DNA of 32,120 nt from an uncultured Collinsella sp. (GCA_900539735.1 UQDE01000029.1:1-32120), one strand, 5' to 3'; positions 6,454-14,299 are shown, counted from the stretch's first letter. Numbers and translations are program-made. Notes: generated from the letters alone by a model not told the origin.

Positions 6454-7578
6454 CTACCTGGGCACGCGGTCCTGCCTTGCGGCAAACGGGGCGAGCACGG
6501 CGTGCGGCTCGCTTTGGTACCAGTAGGCGACGGTGGAGATGTCGTCCTCGCGCTCGTAGAGCTTGATGTCGTCGTTGCCGAGGTCCTGGAACGTCACGCG
6601 CAGGTCCTCCTTGAACGAGATCGGGTCGGGAAGGTGCCACCTGTAGAGGCCATGCCTGGGCAGCGCGTCGTCGTTGGTCGCGAGCATCGGGTTCGGGTTC
6701 GGCTTGCCCGCGCTGAAGCGGTCGCGCGTGGCGTCGCGCGTCGAGCGGTACGGGTAGCCGGCAAACAGCGTGTTGAAGCACTGCGCCTCGGGCAGCGCGT
6801 GGGGCGGCCTGTCGAGGAAGGCCCAGGCACCGCCGAAGTAGTCCTCGGCTCCCGTCGAGGTGACCGTGGGGAACTCCTCGTCGCCGTCGAGGAAGAACTT
6901 CATCTCGCCCTCGCCCCACCAATAGCGCTCCAGGGCGCACAGGGCCATGTAGGTGCCGACGTAGTAGCCCTTACCGCGCACGCCGTCGAGCACGGTGTAG
7001 TCGACGCCCCTGCGGGTGCTGCGCTCGCGGCTAAAACGGGCGTGGAAGTACATGGCGTCGTCCGGCACGTCGGTGAGCGCGTAGTTGAACGTGTAGAAGA
7101 TGTACTTAATGAACCCGGGGTGCTCGCTCGTAAGCGTGACCTTGGCGTGCTTCCTGAAAGGCATCTCGAAGTAGCAGTTCATGCCGCCCGTCGGGTTCAC
7201 GCAGATGGGCATCGAGTTGACGATAGCGCGCTCACCGAAGCCGTTGCAGAAGAAGTCGCCGACAGGGCACTCGACCGAGGGGGTCTCCTCGTCGTCCCAG
7301 TAGAAGCGCAGCACGAGGTCGCGCATGACGAAGCTGCCGGCGGCGGTCTTGTCGGGGACGGTCATCCAGATGTGGCGGATGATGCCGGGGCCCTCGATGT
7401 CCGCGAGCGTGATGGTCTCGCCGGACTCAAGGGGCACGCAGCACGAGCCCTTGCGGCCGACGCCGAGGTGGCTGGCCGACATGGCGGCACGGCCCTTCTC
7501 GCCCGTGATGTTCTCGGGGGTGATGGCGCGGCTTTCCTCACCGCCGTGCATCCACACGTCCTTAAGGAACTCTCTCAT
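6454..7578 (-). CDS. GH172 family glycosidase (DUF2961)
   Basis: This is a 374-residue protein without signal peptide, hence cytoplasmic. It carries the DUF2961 hallmarks: SRAITPENITGEKGRAAMSA (17-36), IEGPGIIRHIWMT (61-73), LRFYWDDEETPSVECPVGDFF (90-110), then YWWGEGEMKFFLDGDEEFPT and STGAEDYFGGAW (241-252, with the conserved Glu245), and LYRWHLPDPISFK near the end. DUF2961 is now glycoside hydrolase family 172. Characterised members act on alpha-linked fructofuranose in difructose dianhydride I, or on alpha-D-arabinofuranosides. Single-domain members of this size are common in gut Firmicutes and Actinobacteria. It is 13 bases after the EIIA gene, with a GAGGAGG ribosome site. With a LevR-like regulator, a mannose-family PTS and a fructokinase-like kinase, I infer a fructose-containing disaccharide or its phosphate as substrate. 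Activity on D-arabinofuranoside is the alternative. Confidence 0.85.
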   Translation of the reverse strand: MREFLKDVWMHGGEESRAITPENITGEKGRAAMSASHLGVGRKGSCCVPLESGETITLADIEGPGIIRHIWMTVPDKTAAGSFVMRDLVLRFYWDDEETPSVECPVGDFFCNGFGERAIVNSMPICVNPTGGMNCYFEMPFRKHAKVTLTSEHPGFIKYIFYTFNYALTDVPDDAMYFHARFSRERSTRRGVDYTVLDGVRGKGYYVGTYMALCALERYWWGEGEMKFFLDGDEEFPTVTSTGAEDYFGGAWAFLDRPPHALPEAQCFNTLFAGYPYRSTRDATRDRFSAGKPNPNPMLATNDDALPRHGLYRWHLPDPISFKEDLRVTFQDLGNDDIKLYEREDDISTVAYWYQSEPHAVLAPFAARQDRVPR

Positions 7579-7590
7579 CGTCGACCTCCT

Positions 7591-7989
7591 CTATTCGTCG
7601 TCTTCGCACTCGGCGGAACTGGCACCGTTCACGTAGACGATCTGCTGGCGCGCCTCGTCGACGAGGGCGTCGAAGTCGAGTTTCTCGTCGGGGCGCGCGA
7701 GCGCGACCGTCATAGCGAGCGGGAGGTTGACACCCGCGATCACGTGGATCCGGTCGGAGGCGAAGCGGGAGAAGCGCTGGTTCACGCTGCCGCCGAGCGC
7801 GTCGGTGAGGACGACGACCTCGTCAGTGCCCGAAAGAGCCGCCTCGACCGCCGCGTCGAGCCCCTCGCCGTTGTCGTTCACGTAGGCGCACACGGCGTTG
7901 ACGGCGTCGCTCTTACCCGTAAGAAACTCGAGGGTGTCCTTGAAGCCCTGGGCGAGAAGGGAATGGCTCGCCACAACTATCTTTCTCAT
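7591..7989 (-). CDS. PTS EIIA, mannose family
   Basis: This 132-residue cytoplasmic domain accepts phosphate from HPr and passes it to EIIB. KIVVASHSLLAQG carries the phosphorylated His9. VLTDALGGSVNQRF is the typical EIIA-Man second motif, where the family often has DLxGGSPxN. The reading starts at ATG 7989, with only a weak ribosome site (AAGAG), 26 bases after the EIID stop. It is encoded separately from EIIB, as in levD or manX-split systems, and placed last among the PTS genes. Confidence 0.9.
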   Translation of the reverse strand: MRKIVVASHSLLAQGFKDTLEFLTGKSDAVNAVCAYVNDNGEGLDAAVEAALSGTDEVVVLTDALGGSVNQRFSRFASDRIHVIAGVNLPLAMTVALARPDEKLDFDALVDEARQQIVYVNGASSAECEDDE

Positions 7990-8015
7990 TGATTCACCAA
8001 TCTCTTGGGTCGAAG

Positions 8016-8849
8016 CTAGGCGAGGATGCCGGCGGCGGAGGCGACCATCGCGAGGACAATCACCACGAGGATGAGGGCCGTCATGATCGCGTTCTTCTTG
8101 GTAAGAAGGTAATACGCGCTTCCCGTGATGGCAGCGGGGATCATGGCAGGCAGGATCTTGTCGAGCAGCGGCTGAATCTCCATCGAGACGTCGCCGAAGC
8201 TGAAGCTAATCGGGCAGGTGACGCCGATGACCGAGGCGATGAGGCAGCCGACCACGGTGAGGCCGAGCACGGAGGCGGCGGCAGTGAGGTTGGGAAGCTT
8301 CTCGCTGAAGTCGGTGACGAGCTTCACGCCCTGCTTGTAGCCGAACTCGAGGGCGTGCATGCGGACCCAGAAGATGGCCAGGATGAGCGCGAACCAGATG
8401 CCGGCTCCCACGGGGTTGCCCTCGATGGCCATGTAGGCGGCGATGGAGCCCATGATGGTCGGGATCATGGTCATGAGCAGGGAGTCGCCGACGCCGGCGA
8501 GCGGTCCCATGGTGCCGATCTTCAGGTCTTGGACGGCGTCCGCCGCCGCTAGGCCGTCGCGTTCCTCCATGGCCACGCAGGCGCCAAGGATGATGGCGGC
8601 GAGCCAAGGCTGGGTGTTGTAGTAGCGGAAGTGGTTGTTGAGCGCTTGCTTATAGTCCTCGTCGTTCGTGTAGATCTTCCTCAGGACCGGCGAGAGGGCG
8701 TAGGCGACTGAGGCGCCCTGCTGGGTCTGGTAGTTGAAGGTGCACACGCTCATGAGCCAGCGCCAGTTCGCGTTGCGCAGGTCCTTCTTGGTGACCTTGT
8801 AGCCGGAGGGCTTGCCCTCGGCGACGGCGGTGATGTTCTCGTTTTCCAT
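8016..8849 (-). CDS. PTS EIID, mannose family
   Basis: This 277-residue membrane subunit forms the sugar channel with EIIC. It begins with the cytoplasmic segment VTKKDLRNANWRWLM, followed by FNYQTQQGASVAYALSPVL, NNHFRYYNTQPWLAAIILG, the signature GTMGPLAGVGDSLLM and several C-terminal hydrophobic helices ending LVVIVLAMVASAAGILA. Length and motif order are as usual for EIID-Man. ATG 8849 lies two bases after the EIIC stop, so translation is coupled. Confidence 0.92.
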   Translation of the reverse strand: MENENITAVAEGKPSGYKVTKKDLRNANWRWLMSVCTFNYQTQQGASVAYALSPVLRKIYTNDEDYKQALNNHFRYYNTQPWLAAIILGACVAMEERDGLAAADAVQDLKIGTMGPLAGVGDSLLMTMIPTIMGSIAAYMAIEGNPVGAGIWFALILAIFWVRMHALEFGYKQGVKLVTDFSEKLPNLTAAASVLGLTVVGCLIASVIGVTCPISFSFGDVSMEIQPLLDKILPAMIPAAITGSAYYLLTKKNAIMTALILVVIVLAMVASAAGILA

Positions 8850-8851
8850 GG

Positions 8852-9637
8852 TTACTCATCCTCTCCGATGAAGGCGTCTGCGGAAGCGTGGGCGGCGAGC
8901 TCGGTGTCCCTCTCGGCACGCTGGTAGAACGCGATCGCGAGGGCAACGCCGACGATGGCGGCGCCGATGATGGGCACGTTCAGGAAGGCCGAGAGGAAGA
9001 AGCCGGCGAGCAGGTACTGGAAGTACTTGCCGGTGGGCATGTAACGCAGCAGCATCGCGATGCCGACGGCCGGGAGCATCTTGCCGGCGAGGGTGAGGCC
9101 GGAGAGGAACCACTGGGGCATAACCTCGAGGAGCCAGTTGACGGCGGGCTGGCCGAGGGTCACGGAGACAAAGACGGGCAGGGCGGCGCACAGGCCGAAG
9201 AGCACGGGGCAGACCCACAGGATGGCGTTCATCTGCTTGAACTTGCCCTCGTCGCAGAACTTCTGGGACTTCTCGACGACGAAGCCGTTGAGGATCTTGA
9301 CGATGACGTCGAGCTGGATGCCGAGCATGCCGACCGGCAGGCCGATGGCGAGGCCCGTGTCCGCGCCCAGGGTCACGCCGTAGGCGGTGGCGATGATGGC
9401 CATCGTGCCGTAGTCGGGAATCGACGAGCCGCCGAAGCCCGCGACGCCGAGCTGCATGAGCTGGATGGTACCGCCGATGACGAGGCCGGTCTGCCAGTCG
9501 CCCATGACGACGCCGGTGATAAGGCCCCAGAAGACGGCATAGTTGACGAAGATCATCGGGATGCCGTAGTAGTCCACGTGCTTGATGAAGGCCAGCAGGG
9601 TCAAAAGGACGACTTGCAGGATAGTGAAGTTGACCAT
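8852..9637 (-). CDS. PTS EIIC, mannose family
   Basis: This 261-residue, highly hydrophobic permease subunit starts MVNFTILQVVLLTLLAF behind AGGAGGGATC. It contains the EIIC-Man signatures GVVMGDWQTGLVIGGTIQLM and GIPMIFVNYAVFWGLITG, plus GADTGLAIGLPVGMLG and the late GKMLPAVGIAMLLRYMPTG. Its order in the operon, EIIB-EIIC-EIID-EIIA, differs from the classic levDEFG order, where EIIA comes first. Confidence 0.92.
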   Translation of the reverse strand: MVNFTILQVVLLTLLAFIKHVDYYGIPMIFVNYAVFWGLITGVVMGDWQTGLVIGGTIQLMQLGVAGFGGSSIPDYGTMAIIATAYGVTLGADTGLAIGLPVGMLGIQLDVIVKILNGFVVEKSQKFCDEGKFKQMNAILWVCPVLFGLCAALPVFVSVTLGQPAVNWLLEVMPQWFLSGLTLAGKMLPAVGIAMLLRYMPTGKYFQYLLAGFFLSAFLNVPIIGAAIVGVALAIAFYQRAERDTELAAHASADAFIGEDE

Positions 9638-9646
9638 GATCCCTCC

Positions 9647-10120
9647 TTAGATGAGGTCGGCGACGGAGACGGGCTTGTCGGCGGGCACGAACTGTGCCGT
9701 CACCTTGACGCCGCGGGCGATGAGCGCCTTGTAGCTCTGGACGTTCTCGGCGGAGGCATAGGCGCGCTGGGTGAGCTGGACGCCGCCCCCCTTGACAAGA
9801 GAGCCGCCGACGATCAGCGACGGGAGCTCGATGCCCGACTCGACCAGGTGAAGGATCGTCTCGGGCTCCTTGGCGATGACAAAGACCTTCTCGCGGTCGT
9901 ACTTGCCCGCCGCGAAGTTCTTGAGCGCGGTCTGCTCGGAGATGATCGAGACGGCCATGCCCGCGGGGCGCGCCATCCTCATGGTGGACTTCAGGACCTC
10001 GTCGCCGGCGACCTTGTCGTCGATGACCATGACTCGGGTCGCGCCCGACACCGGGGCCCACTGCGTCACGATGATGCCGTGAAGCAGGCGATTGTCGATT
10101 CGTGCCATAACAACACTCAT
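9647..10120 (-). CDS. PTS EIIB, mannose family
   Basis: This 157-residue cytoplasmic phosphocarrier has ARIDNRLLHGIIVTQWAP at the N-terminus with the phosphorylated His14, VMVIDDKVAGDE, and the late GGSLVKGGGVQLTQRAYASA. I start it at ATG 10120, behind AGGAGCAAAC, because EIIB-Man proteins begin a few residues before xRIDxRLLHG; the frame is open to 10189 without meaning. It is the first gene of the sugar operon and lies 123 bases downstream of the regulator gene on the same strand. I found no -24/-12 (sigma-54) promoter element in that gap. Confidence 0.92.
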   Translation of the reverse strand: MSVVMARIDNRLLHGIIVTQWAPVSGATRVMVIDDKVAGDEVLKSTMRMARPAGMAVSIISEQTALKNFAAGKYDREKVFVIAKEPETILHLVESGIELPSLIVGGSLVKGGGVQLTQRAYASAENVQSYKALIARGVKVTAQFVPADKPVSVADLI

Positions 10121-10162
10121 GTTTGCTCCTATCAAATGAAGTTTTACGTTCGGTACTGCCTC

Positions 10163-10183
10163 GGCGCTATCCGGATTCGCGCC
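10163..10183. promoter_or_regulatory. Near-palindrome upstream of the PTS operon
   Basis: GGCGC-TA-TCCGGA-TTC-GCGCC is a 21-base near-palindrome 43 bases before the EIIB start. It is the only symmetric element in the regulator-EIIB gap and could be the regulator's binding site or a leader hairpin. Confidence 0.4.
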
Positions 10184-10243
10184 GGGCAAGGGGTTATCGG
10201 ATTATTGAGGACGCGCGGTCAGCTTGCGGCGGCGCGGGGAAGG

Positions 10244-12535
10244 TCACTCGTCGAGCAGGAGGTCCGAGGAGCCGAGGCGCTCTTCTCGCGCCGGGGCGGC
10301 GCTCACGCTTATGTAGTCGAAGACATATGCGATCTCGCTTACGGGAACCTCTACGCGATAGCGCGTCGAGATGCTCGAGAAGCTCTGCCTGAAGGACTCG
10401 ATGAAATCGGCGCGTTCCTCCTCGAAGCGGTCCTGGCCAACGTAGGTCTCAATGGGGTTTCTGGTAACAAGGCGCTCGACGAGACAGCAGAGGTGAACGT
10501 AGAGCCCAATGATGGCGTTACTGCCGATCTTCTCGCCTGTCCTGCGCTGAAGCTCGTGCACGGCGCTCTCGATCTCATGGAATAGCCGCTCCGGGTCGAG
10601 GATGGTGATGGAGCGGATGACGTTCTGCAGCGTCATGTTCGAGAGCAGCTTCTCGTGGAAAGAAGAGAGCTCGGAAGCGTCAAGCCACCTGCCGAACACG
10701 GCATCAACCTTAGAGGCGGACGCCGTCGACATGATGTCCTCGAGGGCGACGAAGGGGACGGAGGCGACCCCGGGGTCTCCCGTGCCGATGACGGCGCAGA
10801 CGCGGTGCTCGGAGAAAACGGCGTCGTTCGACCCGTTCGCGACGAGCTGCTTGAAGGGCCTCGTGAGCAGGCGCGCGCCTATGGTGCGCGGGAGGCTCTG
10901 CGAGACGAGCTGGCGTATCCTCTCCGCGGCGTCGACCCCGGACTCGGAGCAGAAGACGATGGCGTCCTCACGGTTGACGCGCTCGATCACCTTGCAGTGC
11001 GTCACGCACGCGGCGGTCGCATCGCCAAGAACCTCGGCGATGGACTTGCCGCCGAGCAGCCCGACCCCGATCTCGAGCGCAAGACCGGTAGAGACGTTGT
11101 TCACCACGCCGATAGTGGAGTCGGTAACGTTCTCGAGGGCCTTATAGGCCTCCTCCAAGGAGCCCATGTCGACGAGGAACACGACCCCGGTGCAGTAGGA
11201 ATGGCGGTCGACGAGGCGCTGGAGCGGACCGACGATGTCCTTCAGCTGCTGGTCGTAGGGCATGTCGACCGCCTCGTACACATGCATGCCGAGCATACGG
11301 TTCGCCGCGTCGGCGATGCTCGTCGCCGTTGAGTAGCCGTGGGACAAGATGACGCAGAGCGTTCGAAGGGCCTTCGCGTCGCGAGACTCCGATGCGACGC
11401 ACAGCGTCAGAAGCGTCTTCGTGAAGTGATCGAGCGAGATTCCCAGCGCCCCTTCCACGTCTGCGGCGACCTGATCGGAGACGCTCGAGGCAAACGGTAA
11501 TTCGGAGGTCACGGCACCGAGGAGATGGGAGATTTGCTCCGCACAGGCAGACTTTCGCTTAGCCAGGCCGATGCCCGGCCACAACTGCAGGCAAATCTCC
11601 TGGGCCAGTAGAAAAGCGACCTTCCTCGAAAGCTCGATGCCATAAGAAGAGCCTGCGTCGGCAAGGACCGCGCCCACGATGCGCTCGAAGGCGCGCGACC
11701 TCGAGGAGGTAACGCCGCGGCCGAAGATCAAGTGATCCTCAACGCCGCGCACAGCGGAGACAGCTTGCGAGACGAGCTCGGAGACAGAGAGCTCCCCGGC
11801 GCAGAATCGCTCATCGAGAGAGCACAGGGCATCGAGCGCCTGCTCGACCGGCCCTGTGCTCTCGGCGGCATCCAGGGACGCGTCGATCAGAACGCCATCG
11901 TCGGGCTGTTGATCGATCTGCGCGGAGGAGAGGAGCCCGCTGGGAAGAAGATACGGGCGAACGACGACGTAGTCGCCCTCGCGATTGAGGAACGCTTTGG
12001 CGCAGCAGTTCGTCACGCAGGCGCGCAAGCCGGCGATGTTATCGGAAAAGTCCGCGTTCACGAGGCAACGGTATGCGCCGCGGCTAATCTTCACATCAGA
12101 ACCGATTCGGCACCCCTCGCTGCGCAGGAAGCTCAAGATGAGATCCTCGCGCTCCTCGGGGGTCCGCTCCTTGAGTGAGGGGACGCGGGCACAGATGGGC
12201 ATTTTGCTGTAGGCCGAGGAAACCTTCAGGTCATCGGCGGAAAGCGTCGTCGAAAGAACGAGGCGAGCGCGCGGCGCATCCTGGGAGGCATCGAGCCCGA
12301 GGGCCGTCGCAAGGCAGTGCTCCATCGCAGAGGGAGAGAGTGCCTCGATGCCGTTGACAAAAACCACACCCCCGCGCGATTTCGCGATCGACTCGTCAAG
12401 AAGCCCGTTGAACGAGGCGGCGTCCGGGACCCCGGCGCAGTCGATGCGCACATAGGAGGAGTCGCGGGACAGCAAGCCCTGGTTCTTGCCGTACTCGTAC
12501 ACAAGGCGAGAAAGGAAAGACTTACCGACACCCAC
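10244..12535 (-). CDS. LevR-like PTS-regulatory-domain activator, large C-terminal part
   Basis: This 763-residue open frame follows, in the same frame, the 146-residue frame ending at 12545. Together they form one LevR-type regulator of about 913 residues. It opens inside Walker A (GGVGVGKSFLSRL) of an AAA+ domain (to about 200). A PRD follows, then an EIIA-Man-like domain with a likely phospho-His (VILSHGYSTATSIADAANRM), an EIIB-Gat-like segment (IVFCSESGVDAAERI) and a C-terminal PRD with GLYVHLCCLVERLV. Such proteins sense PTS phosphorylation and activate the linked PTS operon. The sigma-54-contacting GAFTGA loop is absent, and the Walker B Asp-Glu reads FVNGIEAL, so the AAA+ domain looks degenerate. 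The GTG at 12535 has no ribosome site. Confidence 0.8.
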   Translation of the reverse strand: MGVGKSFLSRLVYEYGKNQGLLSRDSSYVRIDCAGVPDAASFNGLLDESIAKSRGGVVFVNGIEALSPSAMEHCLATALGLDASQDAPRARLVLSTTLSADDLKVSSAYSKMPICARVPSLKERTPEEREDLILSFLRSEGCRIGSDVKISRGAYRCLVNADFSDNIAGLRACVTNCCAKAFLNREGDYVVVRPYLLPSGLLSSAQIDQQPDDGVLIDASLDAAESTGPVEQALDALCSLDERFCAGELSVSELVSQAVSAVRGVEDHLIFGRGVTSSRSRAFERIVGAVLADAGSSYGIELSRKVAFLLAQEICLQLWPGIGLAKRKSACAEQISHLLGAVTSELPFASSVSDQVAADVEGALGISLDHFTKTLLTLCVASESRDAKALRTLCVILSHGYSTATSIADAANRMLGMHVYEAVDMPYDQQLKDIVGPLQRLVDRHSYCTGVVFLVDMGSLEEAYKALENVTDSTIGVVNNVSTGLALEIGVGLLGGKSIAEVLGDATAACVTHCKVIERVNREDAIVFCSESGVDAAERIRQLVSQSLPRTIGARLLTRPFKQLVANGSNDAVFSEHRVCAVIGTGDPGVASVPFVALEDIMSTASASKVDAVFGRWLDASELSSFHEKLLSNMTLQNVIRSITILDPERLFHEIESAVHELQRRTGEKIGSNAIIGLYVHLCCLVERLVTRNPIETYVGQDRFEEERADFIESFRQSFSSISTRYRVEVPVSEIAYVFDYISVSAAPAREERLGSSDLLLDE

Positions 12536-12544
12536 GCCGCCGCT

Positions 12545-12985
12545 CTAGAGGATGGGTAGGCCAAACGGAGGGTACTGAACCGCAGCCTTGCACTGCTCGA
12601 CAACGGAGCTGAGGCTCAGGTCGAAGCCCACGGCACGCGCGAAGTCGCGGTGATCGGCGATTCCCGTCGCCTGGATGAGGTCGGCGAGCGAGGCGTACTC
12701 GCTTGCAGAGAGCTTTACCTGAAAACGCTTCTGGAACGCGCGGCGATGAAAATAACGGACAGGCCTGCCCGCCACCTTAACCACAAGGCCGGCGCGAACA
12801 AGGTCGTTGAGGTACTGGCTCGCCAGGCTCCTGGAGATGATGAGCGTCTCGGCGATGTCGGAGGTGGACAGACGGGCAAGGTCGTCGAGCGAGACGGCAG
12901 AGGTGAGGGCCTCGAGATGCTCGAGAATCCTGTCCCTCATGTCGACGGGTTTCTTTGCCAAGCTGTCCTGTGTGGTCTTGTCCAT
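12545..12985 (-). CDS. LevR-like activator, N-terminal DNA-binding part (ended by in-frame TAG)
   Basis: The 146 residues start MDKTTQDSLAKKPVDMRDRI behind a GAGGAGG-type site. Residues about 18-85 form a winged helix-turn-helix (LSTSDIAETLIISRSLASQYLNDLVRAGLVVKVAGRPVRYFHR). FQ-like linker residues and the first strand before Walker A (AVQYPPFGLPIL) follow, then TAG at 12545-12547. The next codons continue the same frame as SGGVGVGKS, so the stop sits exactly between the beta strand and the P-loop. A single sense-to-amber substitution is the simplest explanation. Alternatives are an assembly error or a recently split but still complementing regulator. The fragment alone would bind DNA without sensing PTS state. 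Confidence 0.8.
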   Translation of the reverse strand: MDKTTQDSLAKKPVDMRDRILEHLEALTSAVSLDDLARLSTSDIAETLIISRSLASQYLNDLVRAGLVVKVAGRPVRYFHRRAFQKRFQVKLSASEYASLADLIQATGIADHRDFARAVGFDLSLSSVVEQCKAAVQYPPFGLPIL

Positions 12986-12995
12986 GACTTCTTAC

Positions 12996-13016
12996 CTCCT
13001 CGTACAAGGAGTATAA
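12996..13016 (-). promoter_or_regulatory. Palindrome over ribosome site and -10 of the regulator gene
   Basis: CTCCTCGTACAAGGAG (12996-13011) is a 16-base palindrome with one mismatched pair. It includes the regulator's GGAGG site and abuts a TATACT -10 hexamer (13016-13011 on the minus strand). Binding or folding here could give autoregulation; no convincing -35 is visible. Confidence 0.4.
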
Positions 13017-13152
13017 GGGGAGAACAGAGAACGGAAGGGGGCGCGTGGGGGAATCAACAGCTCCGAGGAGAAGTCCACCACTTGAGGGACAGAAAACAAC
13101 GGCCATTGAACATTCAGGGCCGACGCTCAACACTTCGGCTCGACACTTCGCT

Positions 13153-13269
13153 TTGGAAAGGGCCCTGCGCGATGGTGCAGCCCTCCATCTCGCAGCACAG
13201 GTCGCCGAAGGTCGCGAGGATGCGTTCCTTCTGTTCCGTGGGCGAGACGGCTCGGTGGGCAAGGTCCTC
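13153..13269 (-). pseudogene. Short protein-like scrap, unidentified
   Basis: About 39 codons without a start read in part VSPTEQKERILATFGDLCCE and MEGCTIAQGPF, which looks like natural helical protein. Stops flank the scrap. It may be a relic of a regulator or accessory gene; family not recognised. Confidence 0.25.
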
Positions 13270-13302
13270 TCAAAAGGGGTCGTCCGACGCCGCAAGACCT
13301 CG

Positions 13303-13470
13303 ATGACCGACTACCGCCTCGAGCAAGTGGCGGATTACCTCTGCACCATCGAACTTGCCTTGGTCAAGTGCGAGGCCAAGGAGAACGGTGAGACGTACAA
13401 CAAGTTCTTCGGAGGTATAGGCTCTTTCAAGAGGAACTGGCTCAAGCAAGCCCGCAACAAGCGGATATAG
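13303..13470 (+). CDS. Small protein of unknown function, possibly a relic
   Basis: From ATG 13303 the frame reads MTDYRLEQVADYLCTIELAL and ends SFKRNWLKQARNKRI (55 residues). It has plausible codon use and a helical, basic C-terminus. No ribosome site is evident. The open frame extends upstream to 13045, but that part has poor protein character and overlaps the minus-strand scrap. I do not recognise a family. It lies among gene debris between the sugar locus and the accessory patch. Confidence 0.35.
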   Translation: MTDYRLEQVADYLCTIELALVKCEAKENGETYNKFFGGIGSFKRNWLKQARNKRI

Positions 13471-13502
13471 CTGGTCTCGCGGTTTCGCAAGGAACGGTCA
13501 GC

Positions 13503-13590
13503 TCTCCTCTGGCGAGGAATCCCGGGCGACGTGCTTCGAGCAGCGGAAGCTGAAGCGCAAGCAACGGCGTCGCGGGCGCCTCGTGCGCCA
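13503..13590 (+). pseudogene. Duplicate tail of yjdF
   Basis: Positions 13533-13563 match 2244-2274 of yjdF at 30 of 31 bases. In frame they read FEQRKLKRKQ, followed by RRRGR where YjdF has KHRGH. The preceding codons (SGEESRATC) fit loosely. No other part of yjdF remains. This is a scrap of a second copy, showing that the two accessory patches shared an ancestor module. Confidence 0.6.
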
Positions 13591-13714
13591 TAGTGTCCAT
13601 GTGGTCATCTCCTATCGTCTCAGCGTGGTAGCTGAAGATTCTAGGCGCTGGCCACACCCCTTTTCCGGGGCGCCAACACCAACGTTTAGCACACAAGGAG
13701 TTTGACGAGATGGC

Positions 13715-14299
13715 TCAGCAAGTATTGAATCTATCCGCCCATGCAGCCACGTCGAATAACTCCAGATTGGGGTAACTGACCGTTTCGCCCGTTTCTTTAA
13801 GACAGGCCTCCGCGGCGTTGCACAGCGAGCTCGCGAGCGACGCCGCATCAACGCGGAACGTCACGCTCTTAGTCGCACGCATCCCGCTCTTGGGCGACGG
13901 CCAGGAAGAGCAGAGGGCGTTGCACCCGTGGAGGACAAGCTCGAACTTGTAGTCGTAGTCGAAGCTCTCGTCTTTCTCGGGAGCATCGACCGACACATCG
14001 TAGTCGCCTGAATGCAACAGGGAGCACCGGAGCTTCCAGCACATCTTCCCATTAAAGATTTGACCTGGAATCGTTTCACCTTCGTTCGAGGGGTCTCCCG
14101 AAAACAGGAAGTCGTTTGCCGCCCAGTCATCAAACCACTTCACATACTGCCGCCCCGCCGCTCTCTTCCCGTTATGAAGGACGAGATTGGGATAAAGAAG
14201 CTGCCCCATGGCGTCGGGAATGGTAAGGGAAGACATAAGGGCTGGGATAAGGCAGTCTTTCTCAACCGCATTTCTAATCGATTCGACGAGTAGCTTCAT
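13715..14299 (-). CDS. Conserved hypothetical protein with RX4H motif (HEPN-like candidate)
   Basis: This 194-residue protein opens MKLLVESIRNAVEKDCLIPA and SLTIPDAMGQLLYPN, has RQYVKWFDDWAAN at 50-62, and WKLRCSLLHSGDYD around residues 88-101. I recognise the layout as a widespread family of uncharacterised proteins (short helix, LTIPDICG-like turn, YIKWF, then S/KLRCSLLHQG). Arg91 and His96 form an R-x4-H motif of the sort used by HEPN ribonucleases; assignment to HEPN is my inference. The start at 14299 has GAGG seven bases upstream and lies 28 bases after the stop of the DUF4365-like gene, so the two form an operon. No transmembrane or signal segment. Its setting suggests a defence or toxin function. 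Confidence 0.75.
   Translation of the reverse strand: MKLLVESIRNAVEKDCLIPALMSSLTIPDAMGQLLYPNLVLHNGKRAAGRQYVKWFDDWAANDFLFSGDPSNEGETIPGQIFNGKMCWKLRCSLLHSGDYDVSVDAPEKDESFDYDYKFELVLHGCNALCSSWPSPKSGMRATKSVTFRVDAASLASSLCNAAEACLKETGETVSYPNLELFDVAAWADRFNTC

Noticed and set aside
10121..10243. Sigma-54 promoter before the PTS operon
   Set aside because: No TGGC-N8-TGC-like pair with the required spacing is present on the minus strand.
5534..10585. Long plus-strand open frames opposite the sugar operon (up to 565 codons)
   Set aside because: Their translations are rich in Asp-Gly-His-Arg-Ala-Glu repeats typical of antisense shadows of GC-rich genes, and the minus-strand genes have clear families and ribosome sites.
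12545..12547. Pyrrolysine insertion at the TAG in the regulator
   Set aside because: Regulators of this kind have no reason to use pyrrolysine, and no Pyl genes are seen; a nonsense mutation is simpler.
13442..13696. An 84-codon minus-strand frame with AGGAG before an internal ATG
   Set aside because: Its LLALQLPLLEAR segment is just the antisense of the yjdF tail (the same string appears opposite the other copy), so it is a shadow.
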